Assembly: GCA_007570785.1 (NCBI GenBank)
Contig: ML660213.1
Coordinates: forward strand, 1,611,181 to 1,675,180
Direction of reading: 5' to 3'
DNA from: Antilocapra americana
Taxonomy: Eukaryota > Chordata > Mammalia > Artiodactyla > Antilocapridae
Length of the DNA: 64,000 bases
Numbering within the stretch: the first letter of the stretch is position 1; every line of letters starts with the position of its first letter. Below the pieces are notes generated by a model. It saw nothing but the letters and a program-made list of their open reading frames with translations, was not told where the DNA came from and searched no databases. Both the position numbers and the translations under genes were made by a program. Below are positions 24,985-36,365 of the stretch, one piece after another.

Positions 24985-25150
24985 TTGGGAGGCTATACCT
25001 TTGCAAAGCAATACCCAATTACTATGCGACCAGCACTGGGCTACATTCTTTGCATTCGTTTATCATACATAATTTCCTCAATATCAAACCCATGAAGTAC
25101 TTACTACCATTTCTCCCACTTTATGGAAAGAAAACAGGCAAAATATGTAT
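24985..25150 (+). repeat. MIR-like SINE
   Basis: ACTATGCGACCAGCACTGGG, CATAATTTCCTCAATATCAA and CCACTTTATGGAAAGAAAAC follow MIR order with heavy divergence. Confidence 0.6.
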
Positions 25151-25228
25151 GCTTATATCTTAATTTTAGCTCATTCTGATTGATTTTAAAATCCATGATC
25201 TTAATCATGAGGGTAATTTGCTTGAGAG

Positions 25229-25438
25229 CCTGTGTGTTAATCCTTCAGTTGTGTCCTACTCTTTCTGACCCCATGGACTATAGCCTGCCAGGCTCCTATG
25301 TCCATGGGATTCTCCAGGCAAGGATACTGGAGTGGGTTGCCATTTCCTTCTCCAGGGAATCTTCCCAACCCAGGGAACAAACCCAGGTCTTCTGCATTGC
25401 AGACATTTTCTTTACCATCTGAGCCATCAGGGAAGCCC
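25229..25438 (-). repeat. Bov-tA SINE, minus orientation
   Basis: Reverse-complement Bov-tA: CCCCATGGACTATAGCCTGC, TCTCCAGGCAAGGATACTGG and CTGAGCCATCAGGGAAGCCC. Confidence 0.92.
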
Positions 25439-26429
25439 ATTTATGTATGTAGGAGTTACACATAAACAGTGGAGATATAGAATATGAAACTTTTGTCATA
25501 CTATTTTTATCCTGTGTAGGGTTTATGTGTTCCTCAAATAACATCTAATCTCATATTTTCTCAGAAGATAAAAACTGGCAAATATTATTTTTTTCCTAAG
25601 CAAGAAAGATTGACAAAAAGGTAAAAATTAAGTTCAGATTGTCAAAAATGTTTCACTGGTTCTAAAGTTAAGCTATTCTGAGAACATTTCTCCCATATAT
25701 TTAAATCTTAGAGATTTCAGAAGAGCTTGCATCCATTCACTGGTTCTGTGTTCAGCCATATCACCATCAGAGAGAACAGCAGAAATTACTGTGTATGTTT
25801 TATTAAAAACCTATTTTTGTCTCTCTCTCTCTCTTTTTAATCTTAAACTCTAAGATTAGTTGTTGTTCCCTTAGGTACAAAGTACACAGTTCATAATTCA
25901 TTTGATATAAAATGTCAGTTTAGATTCTTGTCTGTCTTTGATACAGGAGAAAAAACATGTACATTTCAATTTCTTCAATGCCAGAAATACCAGTAACAAC
26001 CCCCCACTGTGTGTCTCAAAGACCTTTGTGTTAAATTAAACATCAAGATTCCAAAACTGTGGGGAAGGATATTTCCAAGCCACAGAGTATGAATACATGA
26101 GACAGAGGGAGACAGCTAATGCCTCTCCTACCAGTGGAGTGATAGCTCCCAGGGAGCATCTTTGATCCTCAAATTAGTCCTCACTTATAATTTAATATAC
26201 CACAACCAGTCTGCTGTTTCCTTCCATGCAGCTTTCAGAGGCAATGGTTGGAATCATCACGGAAAATCAACATTTCAATGTTTGGGGCTGGTTTAATTTT
26301 CAAGCCAATTAGTAATAGTTTATGTGTATTTTGTGCTCTTTATGTATTACAATTTCCATTCTTTTAACAAATAGCCTATACCAGCTGATCTTCCCAGGGC
26401 GCACACACATACATCCTTTCTCCCTTAAC

Positions 26430-26600
26430 CAAAATCCCCTGAAGACAGTTACATGATGACAAAACTCCTTCTCAGATGAGCAAACGGAGGCTTAGGGAAG
26501 AGATAAATTTTCTGGGGGGTCACGAGATCAATACATGAAAACACTGGGAAGATGGTTGGTGGTAAAATTCAAAGTCATATAGTTTGACAGAACTGCAGTC
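26430..26600 (+). repeat. MIR-like SINE
   Basis: CAGATGAGCAAACGGAGGCTTAGG (a two-base variant of the MIR fraction) followed by diverged MIR 3' sequence. Confidence 0.55.
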
Positions 26601-27729
26601 GGTGTGCTTAACACATGCGTAGTTTAAGACACATGCTTCCTTGATTAGAAAGTCAAATGCGAAGGAGATTCAAGTCTTTTCTTGTGGATATACCTTCAAC
26701 CTCAGACTTTCATGAGGAAAGTCTTCCTCCTTTCTGATGGCCAAGAAGACACACAAGGTCCTTCCTGTGGCCATGCCAGGGAACGAGTCCCCTGAATGCT
26801 CATGCTGTTCACATTCCTGGGTTTTCCAATTTTCCACGTGGGATTAAGTGTTCTCATTTGAATGATATACTTTTAATCTGCTCCTCAAAAACTGTGTTTG
26901 TGAGAAGAGAAAAAGATTCTTCATTCTTTTTTTTAAACAAATATGGACATTATTACTATCTTTCAATGAGTTTAAAATTTTTTCCAGAATTAACATATTA
27001 ACATTACTAGATAAATTAAGACTCTCTTTACAAGAATGCAAGTTCTATATAATAAGAAGACCACAACTGTTCCTTTCCCTTGATATATAGAAGGCATTAA
27101 TATGAGACATTCAACTTTAATATGGGCCTAAAGAAAGGACCACTTAGTAATTAGCAATACTGATACCACTTTTCCATACTAATGTTTGGGGTAGATGTAT
27201 CTGCACAAGTTCTGCACAAAAGTCTCTGCAACAGCAATTCAAATATGAAAAATTAAATTTTCTATTATAAACCAGAGAAAGAAGTATACATTATAACTCA
27301 TGTCATTTGAAAGGTAAAAACTGAGAAAAAGTTTTGTTTTGTTTTTCAGAAAATTTAAGTGAGTCTTTTCTCCTAAATAGATTAATACGAGGTTACTTCA
27401 ATATTCTCTTCTGCTAACTAGAGTTTATGTCAGACATAAATTCATGGGGGAGTATGAGAGAATTTGGCCAAAATACTTGCTGGGAAAGTAAGTGTTTACA
27501 CCCACACACTGAGAAAGAAAGCTCTCTACCTGGTCACCTTTGTAATATTGCTTCTGCTGAGTGCTTCATTGTAAGGCTATAAGCATATCTGTTTTAACTG
27601 AATTTTCTTGTTAGACTATAAACTTTAAGAGTGTGTGCCTCAAGGCTGAGAATAACTCTTTAGTTTATTGGCAACAAGCTTTGAATACCTGATATTTCAA
27701 TGAAATGAGACTGCTGAAATTGTATTTGG

Positions 27730-28070
27730 TATTACTGTAGACCAAGCCATATCTTCAGAATCCTGGTGACTACTGGAGTCTGGGAGTCTGTGCTACCCAA
27801 CCAAGAGAGGATAAGAGTGGTCAGTGGAAAATGTTTCAAATGAACAAGAATGCAGTGGTCCAGAATCAGGTTTCTGTAGCCAGTCTCTAGGTTTGAATAT
27901 GTTCCCTGCCATTTATTTACTAGTTTTCTGACCCTACGGAAACTAGTTGCAAGACCATCTCTTTTCTTCAACTTCCTCATGTGTAAATAGGGACAAGAGT
28001 AGTCCTTTCCTCATACAGTTTTTGAGAAATAAATGAGTTAATATATGTAAAACAACACCTGCATTTATAA
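27730..28070 (-). repeat. MIR-like SINE, minus orientation
   Basis: Antisense MIR blocks CTTCCTCATGTGTAAATAGG, TTTGAGAAATAAATGAGTTA and ATATATGTAAAACAACACC. Confidence 0.7.
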
Positions 28071-28151
28071 AGTACTATCTGAGTAGTCCCTACAGCAAAG
28101 AAAATGATTTTTATCAAATAAAAGGTAACATGATCTTAACTGTTCTCTAGG

Positions 28152-28450
28152 TACATGGATCAGAGAAGGCAATGGCACCCCACTCCAATACTCTTGCCTG
28201 GAAAATCCCATGGATGGGGGAGCCTGGTGGGCTGCGGTCCATGGGGTCACTAAGAGTTGGACACGACTGAGCGACTTCACTTTCACTTTTCACTTTCATG
28301 CATTGGAGAAGGAAATGGCAACCCACTCCAGTGTTCTTGTCTGGAGAGTCCCAGGGACGGGGGAGCCTGGTGGGCTGCCGTCTATGGGGTCGCACAGAGT
28401 CGGACACAACTGAAGTGACTCAGCAGCAGCAGCAGCAGCAGATACATGGA
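28152..28450 (+). repeat. Bov-A2 dimeric SINE with (CAG)n tail and TSD
   Basis: Two Bov-A monomers in a row (28160-28300 and 28303-28425), each running from GGCAACCCACTCC-type sequence to GGACAC(G/A)ACTGA, joined by a TTCACTTTCAC linker and ending in (CAG)n. Flanked by TACATGGA at 28152-28159 and 28443-28450. Confidence 0.95.
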
Positions 28451-28610
28451 AAACAACTTCAGCCAACTTTGTGGAGCTGTTATTTGTGAACTCTTAGAAG
28501 GAAAAATCTTTTAAGTATAAGTTCTGAATAGCCAGCAAACCATGGCTTCTGATATAAGAATGTCACTGACTTGAGGAAACATTTAAGAATCCCATGGAGG
28601 AGGTGCAGCC

Positions 28611-28797
28611 ACTCAGTTCCGTCACTCAGTCGTGTCTGACTCTTTGTGACCTCATGGGCTGCAGCACGCCAAGTTTCCCTGTCCATCAACAACTCCTGGA
28701 GTTTACTCAGACTCATGTCCATCGAGTCAGTGATGCCACCCAGACATCTCATCCTCTGTCATCCCCTTCTCCTCCTGCCTTCAATCTTTCCCATGTC
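28611..28797 (-). mobile_element. BovB LINE 3' fragment, minus orientation
   Basis: TCACTCAGTCGTGTCTGACT, CTGCAGCACGCCAAGTTTCC, ATCGAGTCAGTGATGCCACC and CATCTCATCCTCTGTCATCC are the BovB 3' end in reverse complement. Heavily 5'-truncated and non-coding. Confidence 0.9.
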
Positions 28798-28992
28798 CTA
28801 TTTTCTATCTGAAGGTATTTTGAAGGTGATCTAGCTCAGTGGTTTTCAAATCTGGGCATGCATTCCAACAACCCAAGGCGAGGGTGCATGGAACACCCTC
28901 ATATATCTGCTTTCGTTTGGCCCAATTAATTCATAATCAGGAATATAACAGTGGCTATTTGCCCACTGTCATCATGATGTATTCTCCATTAA

Positions 28993-29263
28993 GTTGTTTT
29001 AAAAACTTATTCATTTATTTGTGGTTGCATTGGGTTTTTGTTTGCACCAAGTGAGGGCTACTGCCTAGTTGTGGGGCATGGCCATCTCATTGTGGGGGCT
29101 TCTCTTGGTGCAGAGTGTGGGCTCTAGGCTGAGGGCTCTGTAGCTGTAGCATGTGGGGTTTAGCTGCTCCATGGCATGTGGGATCTTTCCAGACCAAGGA
29201 CTGAACCTGTGTCCCCTCCATTGACAGGCAGATTCTTATCTACTGGACCACCAGGGAAGTCCT
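28993..29263 (-). repeat. CHR-type SINE, minus orientation
   Basis: TTTGTGGTTGCATTGGGTTT, GCATGTGGGATCTTTCCAGA, AAGGACTGAACCTGTGTCCC and GGACCACCAGGGAAGTCC are the cetartiodactyl CHR SINE in reverse complement. A short TCCATTAA duplication flanks it (28985-28992 and 29264-29271). Confidence 0.88.
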
Positions 29264-29786
29264 TCCATTAACTTTTCATAGAACCTTTAGACTTAGGATG
29301 ATCTATATATTGTTATAGAGCTACAGTAGGTATCTTCTTGAAGTTCTTAATGGAAAAAGATTGGAAATACAATCCTTAAGTGACTAAGGTACATAAAGGA
29401 CTTATTTTACTTTTGTTAAAGTATTTATGCAGACAGGTAAATGCTCATAGAATTTTATGCAAGACAGACATAGAGTCTGTCTATGCTAACAAAGGAGAAA
29501 GAATAAGATGTTATTTTTAAAAAATAAAGCAAAAATTTCTTCAGGGCACTATAAGAATTCAAATAAAACTTCAAGTTGCTTTCAAACTGCAGAGCCAGTC
29601 AGACAGACATGATTTTTTTTTAACCTTAAAGTTATAGATAAACCTTTATTCCAAGATAAAAAAACAGAAAGGGGAATTGTCCTTATTCTTTTTAAAAATA
29701 GGATTTTTCAATATCAATGGAACTTAAAGGGATAATATTTCCCATCTCTCTCCTCTGGTAAAGTAGAAGTGTGATGAATTTTTTTT

Positions 29787-29806
29787 TGTGTGTGTGTGTG
29801 TGTCTC
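29787..29806 (+). repeat. (TG)n microsatellite
   Basis: T-run followed by about nine TG units. Confidence 0.9.
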
Positions 29807-30109
29807 TTGCCCCAGGATGCTCTAAAGATTGCACTTAATTGTGTTTTGGGGCCTGTGTGTTTCTATACTAACCACATGAGAGTATGTAAATCTGGGAGGC
29901 TGGCAGCCCTTTGCTGGAGGCTTGTTGAGTCCACAGTAAGCATACTTCAAAGTTCCCTCCATCTTCTCCCTGGCTCAGAAGTTAGTCTCTTTCTAAAGCG
30001 TTTTTAAAAGCAGGAAGTTCATTGTCAAGATGGTGAATATGGAAAGTGAGAAAAATCCCACAAGTTATAAAATAGAAAAATATCCTTCTCTTTGGCTTAT
30101 GTAATTTTA

Positions 30110-30148
<39 letters not shown>
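30110..30148 (+). repeat. (CA)n microsatellite with (GA) end
   Basis: An uninterrupted CA tract of about 17 units followed by a short GA tract. A likely length polymorphism. Confidence 0.95.
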
Positions 30149-30150
<2 letters not shown>

Positions 30151-30226
30151 AGAGAGCAGGGTAAATAAACTATCAATTCTAAGAAGATAGAGGTAAGGTT
30201 TTTCATAAAAGGACTTGAGAGCTGTT

Positions 30227-30365
30227 CAAGACAGTTACTGGCACCCCACTCCAGTGTTATTGCCTGGAGAATCCCAGGGATGGAGAAGCCTAGTGGGCTG
30301 CCGTCTATGGGGTCGCAAAGAGTCGGACACGACTGAAGCAACTTAGCAGCAGTAGCAGCAAGACA
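30227..30365 (+). repeat. Bov-A monomer SINE with (AGC)n tail and TSD
   Basis: GGCACCCCACTCCAGTG to GAGTCGGACACGACTGAAG, then an AGC-rich tail. Flanked by CAAGACA at 30227-30233 and 30359-30365. Confidence 0.9.
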
Positions 30366-31072
30366 AATGCTTTGGTTTTATTCTCATAACATACTTGGGA
30401 GAAAGCACAGGTTCAGCTAAATGGCCTTGGTATGTGTTTCCAAAAGTACGCCACTTATAATGAATTTAAATACTTCATTGAATTTGTTTACCTTAGTACT
30501 CTGAATGGGTTGATTTTTTCCAGGGGAAAAAGAGTAGCACATTTGGAAGACATACGCAGGAGTAAAACATTCTGTACAGCTATTCTAAAGATTCATATGA
30601 ACTGGATGTAACATAAATCGTGTTGCTTTTAATATGAAGGTAAAGACAGTGTGTTAATACAGTAGAATACTCTCGTTGTAAAGAATGTAATTCCCCACAA
30701 TCCTATATCTTCATTGTGACTTTTACATCATAAAAGGCAGCTAACCTCATCTTTCCTCCTACCCTCTGAATAGGATAATATACCATCTGAGCCTTTGGTT
30801 TATTTCAACTCCTAATCTATGGCTTACTTTTAAAAAATTTTTGAATCCTGTGCATTCTTTCCATTTTTAAGTACCTCATGGCCACTTGAACCTCTAAGTT
30901 TTAACTTACGTCTTGCAAATAATTCAAAGTGGATTCAAAGAAGATGAAAAATGGAAAATACAAGCTGATATTTGCACACTACAAGCAAACTTTTACATTT
31001 TGGGGGATTATTAGAATAGCATCTTAACATTGTACTGAATGGATTTTAAAAGACTTAGCAATATTTTATAGT

Positions 31073-31412
31073 TCTCATTGCTGTGCTGTGCTTAGTAATG
31101 TCCAACTCTTTGCAACCCCATGGACTGTAGCCCGCTAGCCTCCTCTGTCCATGGGGATTTTCTAGGCAAGAATACTGGAGTGGGTTGCTATACCTCTTCA
31201 GGGGATCTTCCCAACCCAGGGATCAAACCCAGGTCTCTTGCATTGCAGGCAGATTCTTTGCCATCTGAGCCACCAGGGAAGCCCAAGCATACTGGAGTGG
31301 GTAGCCTATCCCTTCTCCAGGGGATCTTCCCAACCCAGGAATCGAACCATGTCTCCTGCATTGCAGGCAGATTCTTTACCAGCTGAGCTACCAAGGAAGC
31401 CCTCTCATTGCT
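31073..31412 (-). repeat. Bov-tA SINE with internal tandem duplication and 10-bp TSD
   Basis: Minus-strand Bov-tA, 31083-31402, flanked by TCTCATTGCT at 31073-31082 and 31403-31412. The tRNA-derived half is present twice (about 31176-31283 and 31291-31399), each copy ending GAGC(C/T)ACCA(G/A)GGAAGCCC. Confidence 0.93.
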
Positions 31413-31979
31413 ACAGCTACAGAAAAGTGTAAGATAAAATGAAGTTTGAATCTGCAACTCTTTTTTTTTTTAACCTATCTCTGCTTTTTGAGCTTCTAAT
31501 TGCTCTTAATCCCCTTAGGCAACCTGTCATAAAAATGATATCACTCGCCCTTTGGTTGGTCCACCGCGCTACCTACAACACACGTCTCTTAGGTGGTTTT
31601 TGAGTGAGATGAGAAAAAAAAAAGAAAGAAAATTCAGTTCTTTCCTTTAGAAACCGAAGGAGAAAAGTAAGTTCACTGAACAATTCATACCACAAGTCTC
31701 AGACTCACTTCCTAATCAACTGAAGGGCTATAATCAGTGATTTATTTTTCCTTTCTTTTGTTTACAGGCAAAGCTATTGTGACACTTAACCTAAGAGAAG
31801 GATGTGATAGCACTGTCCAGCAACTCTTAAGAGAGCAAGTTGCTTCCAGTCATCATTCTGCTTCCTGTAAAGCATTTCCTTTCCTTCTGATGTACAGTAG
31901 TAATAGGTACTCTTTTGATCTACCTACTCTCAACTGACTTTCAATGTTAATAAAAAATTTCCATTTACTCTGTAACATA

Positions 31980-32239
31980 CCAAGATGGGGACTACCCAGG
32001 TGGCACTGTGGTAAAAAATCTACCTGTCAATGCAGGAGATGTAGGAGATGCAAGAGACACAGATTTTACCCCTAGGTCAGCAAGATCCCCTGGAGTACTA
32101 AATAGCAACTCTGATACTCCTGCCTGGGAAATCCCACGAACAGAGGAGCCTGGCAGGCTATAGTCCATAAGGTTGAAAAAGATGGACACGACTGAACATA
32201 CATACACACACACACACACACCCACACACCCCAAGATGG
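31980..32239 (+). repeat. Bov-tA SINE with (CA)n tail and 9-bp TSD
   Basis: Sense Bov-tA 31989-32230, starting GGACTACCCAGGTGGCACTG and ending GGACACGACTGAACATA plus a CA-rich tail. Flanked by CCAAGATGG at 31980-31988 and 32231-32239. Confidence 0.93.
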
Positions 32240-32410
32240 ATAGTCTAGTCCAAAGGCCAAGTTTTGCGGCCACCAGTAGACTTAGTTGTATCTTCCCAAC
32301 CTAACAACCCCTCCGAGCATGAGAAATATTAAAGAGTGTCTGTATTATACTCTGTAGTACACATTAATACATACCTGAAAGAAAAGCTCAGTCTTTTAAA
32401 ATTTAAAAGA

Positions 32411-32778
32411 GGACTTCTCTAGTAGTTCAGTGGTAAAGCATCCGCCTACCAATATAGCAGACATGGGTTCAATCCTTGATCTGGGAAGATCCCACGTGCC
32501 GCAGAGCAACTAAGCCCATGGACTGCACTACTGAGTCTGTGCCCTAGAGCCTGGGGGGCACAACCCTGGGCCCACATGCCCCGGCTGAAGAAGCCCACGT
32601 GACTTAGAGCACATGCTCCACGACGAGAGAGGCCACTGCAATGAGAAGCCCAAACACCGCAGCCTGGAGTAGCCCTGCGCACTGCCCCTAGAGAAAAGCC
32701 CGTGCAGCAGTAAAGACAGCAGAGCTAATAAAATAACTCGATAACTAAGACCTCCATCTTTAAAAAAATAAATAAAAT
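32411..32778 (+). repeat. CHR-type SINE (long form), plus orientation
   Basis: GACTTCTCTAGTAGTTCAGT (tRNA-derived head), GATCCCACGTGCCGCAGAGC, GAGAGAGGCCACTGCAATGA and GAAGCCCAAACACCGCAGC, ending in an A-rich AAATAAATAAAA tail. This SINE family is shared by ruminants and whales. Confidence 0.9.
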
Positions 32779-33853
32779 CCAAAAGAAAATTAATTCAGCT
32801 GTTTGATCTGTGAGAAATCAGTGGGCAACTTTATTCTCTGGGCAATAATATTGGGCAAAAATTATGTATTACATTTTAAAGAGCAAGATTTTACTTGGTT
32901 ATTCAAAAGTGTATTGTCTGAACAATGACCGTGCTTTACTATTTAGTGAAAAATTAAAGAAACTTCCAATTCCAAGATTTTACTTTTTAAAAAAGATATA
33001 GTTAAGGCAAATTTGGAAAAGGTTAAAAAAATCACCAAAACAATTCAAATTCTTCTCTCTTGGCTAGCATTAATGAAGTAACAGAAGCATTTATTTATGA
33101 ATAAAAATGTACATGTAATGGAAATGAAAAAAAAATCCAAAAATTATGTATAATAAGTGGCTCACTATGAATACTGAAGAGAAATCCATCAAGAAAAAAA
33201 TGTGCTACTTTTCTGCCTGTTGAAATCCCAAGATAACCAATGAGAGTTTGATGTAAAAATCATTTGAAAATTATGATCTAGAGGTCATGGAGGGACATAT
33301 TTAAGGTATTTCAAAAGGAAAACCACTTCTCATCCTTCTTGTCTCATCATCCAATTCACATCAAAACTGCCCCAGAGCAGGGCTACTGGCCTGGCCATAT
33401 TTATATCACTTATGTCACTCTGAGGGCTAAAAGTAGGAAGGGATAGAAAAGAGCAGGGCAAAATTACCCTAGTTTCTCTAGCATGTGTAAAAGACTCTGG
33501 TCCTCACTTGCCCTCTCTCCAGGGCACTGTCCAGCCCTCAAAGGCAAAAGGTTTTGCACACCCAAATCCAAACTATTTGTTCGGGGTGGTTCCTCCATGC
33601 CACTAAACCAAGCTCTGGACACTAGCTGAGCATCCTGCAATTAACTAATTCTGACACTATCGACCTGGAGAGAGCCTCAGGTTCCACGAGACTGCCCATT
33701 TCCAGCTCCCTTCCCTGCCACCTCTGATGCCATTCACAAGTCTAGGTTGTCACCTGTGCTTCTGACCTAACGGAAGTTTCCAATGGCTTGGTACAAAGGT
33801 TCCAATGATCCCCTCCAAGTCAAGATGCCAGTGGCAAGTCAAGGTCGTTACTT

Positions 33854-34151
33854 GTACTTCAGATTGCTGCTGCTGCTGCTAAGTTGCTTCAGTTGTGTCC
33901 GACACTATGAGACCCCATAGACGGCAGCCCACCAAGCTCATCTGTCCCTGGGATTCTCTAGGCAAGAATATTGGAGTGGGTTGCCATTTCTTTCTTCAAT
34001 GCATGAAAGTGAAAAATGAAAGTGAAGTTGCTCAGTTGTGTCCGATTCTTCATGACCCCATGGACTGTAGCCTACCAGGCTCCTCTACCCATTGGATTCT
34101 CCATGCAAGAGTACTAGAGTGGGTTGCCATTTCCTTCTCCAGTACTTCAGA
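33854..34151 (-). repeat. Bov-A2 dimeric SINE, minus, 10-bp TSD
   Basis: Starts with (TGC)n (the complement of the CAG tail), then two minus-strand Bov-A monomers. Flanked by GTACTTCAGA at 33854-33863 and 34142-34151. The right flank was later the target of a second SINE. Confidence 0.93.
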
Positions 34152-34439
34152 CTGTGTGTGTTTGTTAGTTGCTTAGTTGTGTCTGACTCTCTGCAACCCC
34201 ATAGACTGTAGCCCACCAGCCCCTTCCGTCCATGGGATTCTCCAGGCAAGAACACTGGACTGGGTTGCTATTTCCTTCTCCAAAAGGAACTATAGAAAGA
34301 AAGACAGTGAAGATGCTCAGTCGTGTCCAACTCTTTGTGACCCCATGGACTGCAGCCTACAAGGCTCCTCTATCCATTGAATTTTCCAGGCAAGAGAACT
34401 GGAATGGGTTGCCATTTCCTTCTCCAGTACTTCAGACTG
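34142..34439 (-). repeat. Second Bov-A2 dimer, minus, 13-bp TSD at the same target
   Basis: Element 34155-34426 contains two Bov-A monomers separated by an A/G-rich linker. Flanked by perfect GTACTTCAGACTG at 34142-34154 and 34427-34439. Its left flank is the right flank of the previous SINE. Confidence 0.93.
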
Positions 34440-34649
34440 ACTGCTGTAAATTAGCAGTTCCAGGTGATACCAAGCAAAGCCCCATGGGCCACTGGGCACA
34501 AAGTCTTTCTGTATCCTCTATTTCTTCTATTATAGGCAACAGCCATTATTCAGCCTCCATGACCTTCCCTGAGTTTCAATGGGCATATTAAGCAGTTGTT
34601 AATCAGGGAAAGGAAGGAATGTGAGACCAGGTAGAGACAAATAATCAAG

Positions 34650-35060
34650 AGCAGTCTTGGGGCAAGGTCCTAGGTCTCCCTCAAGGGATATACACAATAA
34701 TATCATTGAGCTAATCTGCAGACACTCAAACCCACTCACAGTGAAAGAAGTTAATGATTAATGATGGTATACTACCCACAAGCATGCACACCCCAGACCA
34801 GTTAGGCCTGAAGGCTTATGATGCTGACTCCTACTTACTTTACCACTAACCTATCATAAAAATGTCCACAAGCTGATCACACCCTCTTTGAACAATTACT
34901 CTAAAACTTCTCACCATCTTTCCTGGGGTGGGAGGAGAGGTGGACATACAGTTTTCTTAAGGCAATGTGACCCTCTTTGCCTGTAAAAGCAATAAAACTG
35001 AGCTTTTCTACTTCACCCAACACTCTATCTCTGAAATTTGATTCAGTACTAGTATTCAGG
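34650..35060 (+). repeat. LTR-like sequence of an endogenous retrovirus (non-coding)
   Basis: CTTTGCCTGTAAAAGCAATAAA, then TTTTCTACTTCACCCAACAC and ATCTCTGAAATTTGATTC, resemble the R/U5 region of ruminant retroviral LTRs, with an AATAAA signal near 34991. No retroviral gene is present; it would be a solo or partial LTR. Family unassigned. Confidence 0.55.
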
Positions 35061-35074
35061 AAGATAAGCTTTTG

Positions 35075-35645
35075 GCATCACCACCATCCCCTTTACAGTT
35101 TCTGTTAATTTGCTACAGTGGCTCACAAAACTCTGGAAACCCATTTACTCACCAGATTACTGGTTTCTTACAAAGAATACAACTTAGAATAGCCAGATGG
35201 AAGAGATACATCGGGCAAGGTATGCGGGGAGTGGCTAGAACATCTGTGACATGCTGAACTCACCGCTTTCCACGATATCCATGTGTTCACCAACCTGGAA
35301 CTCCATCCTTCTGGATTTTTATGGAGGCTTCATTACAGAGACTCAAATGATGAAATCATTGTCCATTTGGAACTGAACTCAACCTCAAGTCCCTCTCCCC
35401 TCCTGGGAGGTCAGGGGTGGGTGGGATCAGAGTTTCGACCTTCTGATCACCTATTTGGCTCCTTCAGTAACCTGTCCCCCTCCACCCCCATCCTTGGGTA
35501 CTTTTCCCAAAGTCATCTCATTAACATAATAAAAGGCACCTTTTATAGCTCTGCTTAGGAAATTCCAAAGGTTTCTGGAGCTCCTGCCAGAAACAGGGAT
35601 CAAGATCATGTATACATTTCTTATTTTAAATCACAATATTGCAAG
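35075..35645 (+). repeat. Ancient interspersed (LTR-like) repeat
   Basis: GCTACAGTGGCTCACAAAAC, CATGTGTTCACCAACCTGGA, TTATGGAGGCTTCATTACA, CATTGTCCATTTGGAACTGA and a terminal TTTCTTATTTTAAATCACAA follow a known old mammalian repeat. The short open frame at 35283-35558 lies inside it and is not a gene. Confidence 0.6.
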
Positions 35646-35756
35646 AGGCCAAAAAAGAATCTCAGTAGAAAGATAAAGAAAACAGTAAGTACCAAATATT
35701 TATGAAGACAGACACTATGCTAAGCATGCGACATAAACTGTGTTGCTCAGTCCTCT

Positions 35757-36214
35757 GGCTTCGCTGATAGCTCAGTTGATAAAGAAAAAGAAAGAAAGAA
35801 AGTGAAGTTGCTCAGTCGTGTCCAACTCTTTGCAACCCCATGGACTATAGCCTACCAGGCCCCTCCATCCATGGAATTTTCCAGGCAACAGTACTAGAAT
35901 GGGTTGCCATTTCCTTCTCCAGGGGATCTTCCCAACCCATGGATGGAACCCAGGTCTCCCGCATTGTAGGCAGATGCTTTACTGTCTCAACTACAAGAGC
36001 AGTTAGTAAAGAATCTGCCTGCAATGCAGGAGGCCCAGGTTAGTTTTCTGGGTCAGGAAGATCTGCTGGAGAAGGGATAGGCTACTCACTCCAGTATTCT
36101 TGGACTTCCCTTGTGGCTCAGCTGGTAAAGAATCTGCCTTCAGAGTGGAAGAACTGGGTTTGATCCCTGGGTTGGGAAGATTCCCTGGAGAAGGGAAAGA
36201 CTACCCAGTCAAGT
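35757..36214 (+). repeat. Nested Bov-tA cluster: plus SINE split by a minus SINE, plus second plus unit
   Basis: A sense Bov-tA begins at 35757 (GGCTTCGCTGATAGCTCAG), is interrupted by a minus Bov-tA (about 35785-35999), resumes at 36000 (AGTTAGTAAAGAATCTGCC), and is followed from 36101 by another sense tRNA-derived half (GGACTTCCCTTGTGGCTCAG). The break is flanked by AGTTGATAAAG and AGTTAGTAAAG, an imperfect target duplication. Confidence 0.88.
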
Positions 36215-36365
36215 GGTTATCATCATTGTACCAGTTTAACAGATAAACAAACTGAAGTTCAGAGAGGTCGTGGATTCACTTCTTGTCACTCAGTCTGTGA
36301 GTACAAAAAAGGGAATCAAATTGAAGTTTGTAGGATTCCAAAGTCGATGCTTTTACAATGTGCTT
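36215..36365 (+). repeat. MIR-like SINE fragment
   Basis: AACAGATAAACAAACTGAAG and TTCAGAGAGGTCG in the MIR core order, diverged. Confidence 0.6.

Noticed and set aside
28420..28442. CAG run as a coding or expansion repeat
   Set aside because: It is the tail of a Bov-A2 SINE in an intron.
32411..32778. tRNA-like heads of Bov-tA and CHR SINEs as tRNA genes
   Set aside because: They are diverged, lack a mature tRNA fold and sit inside complete SINEs.
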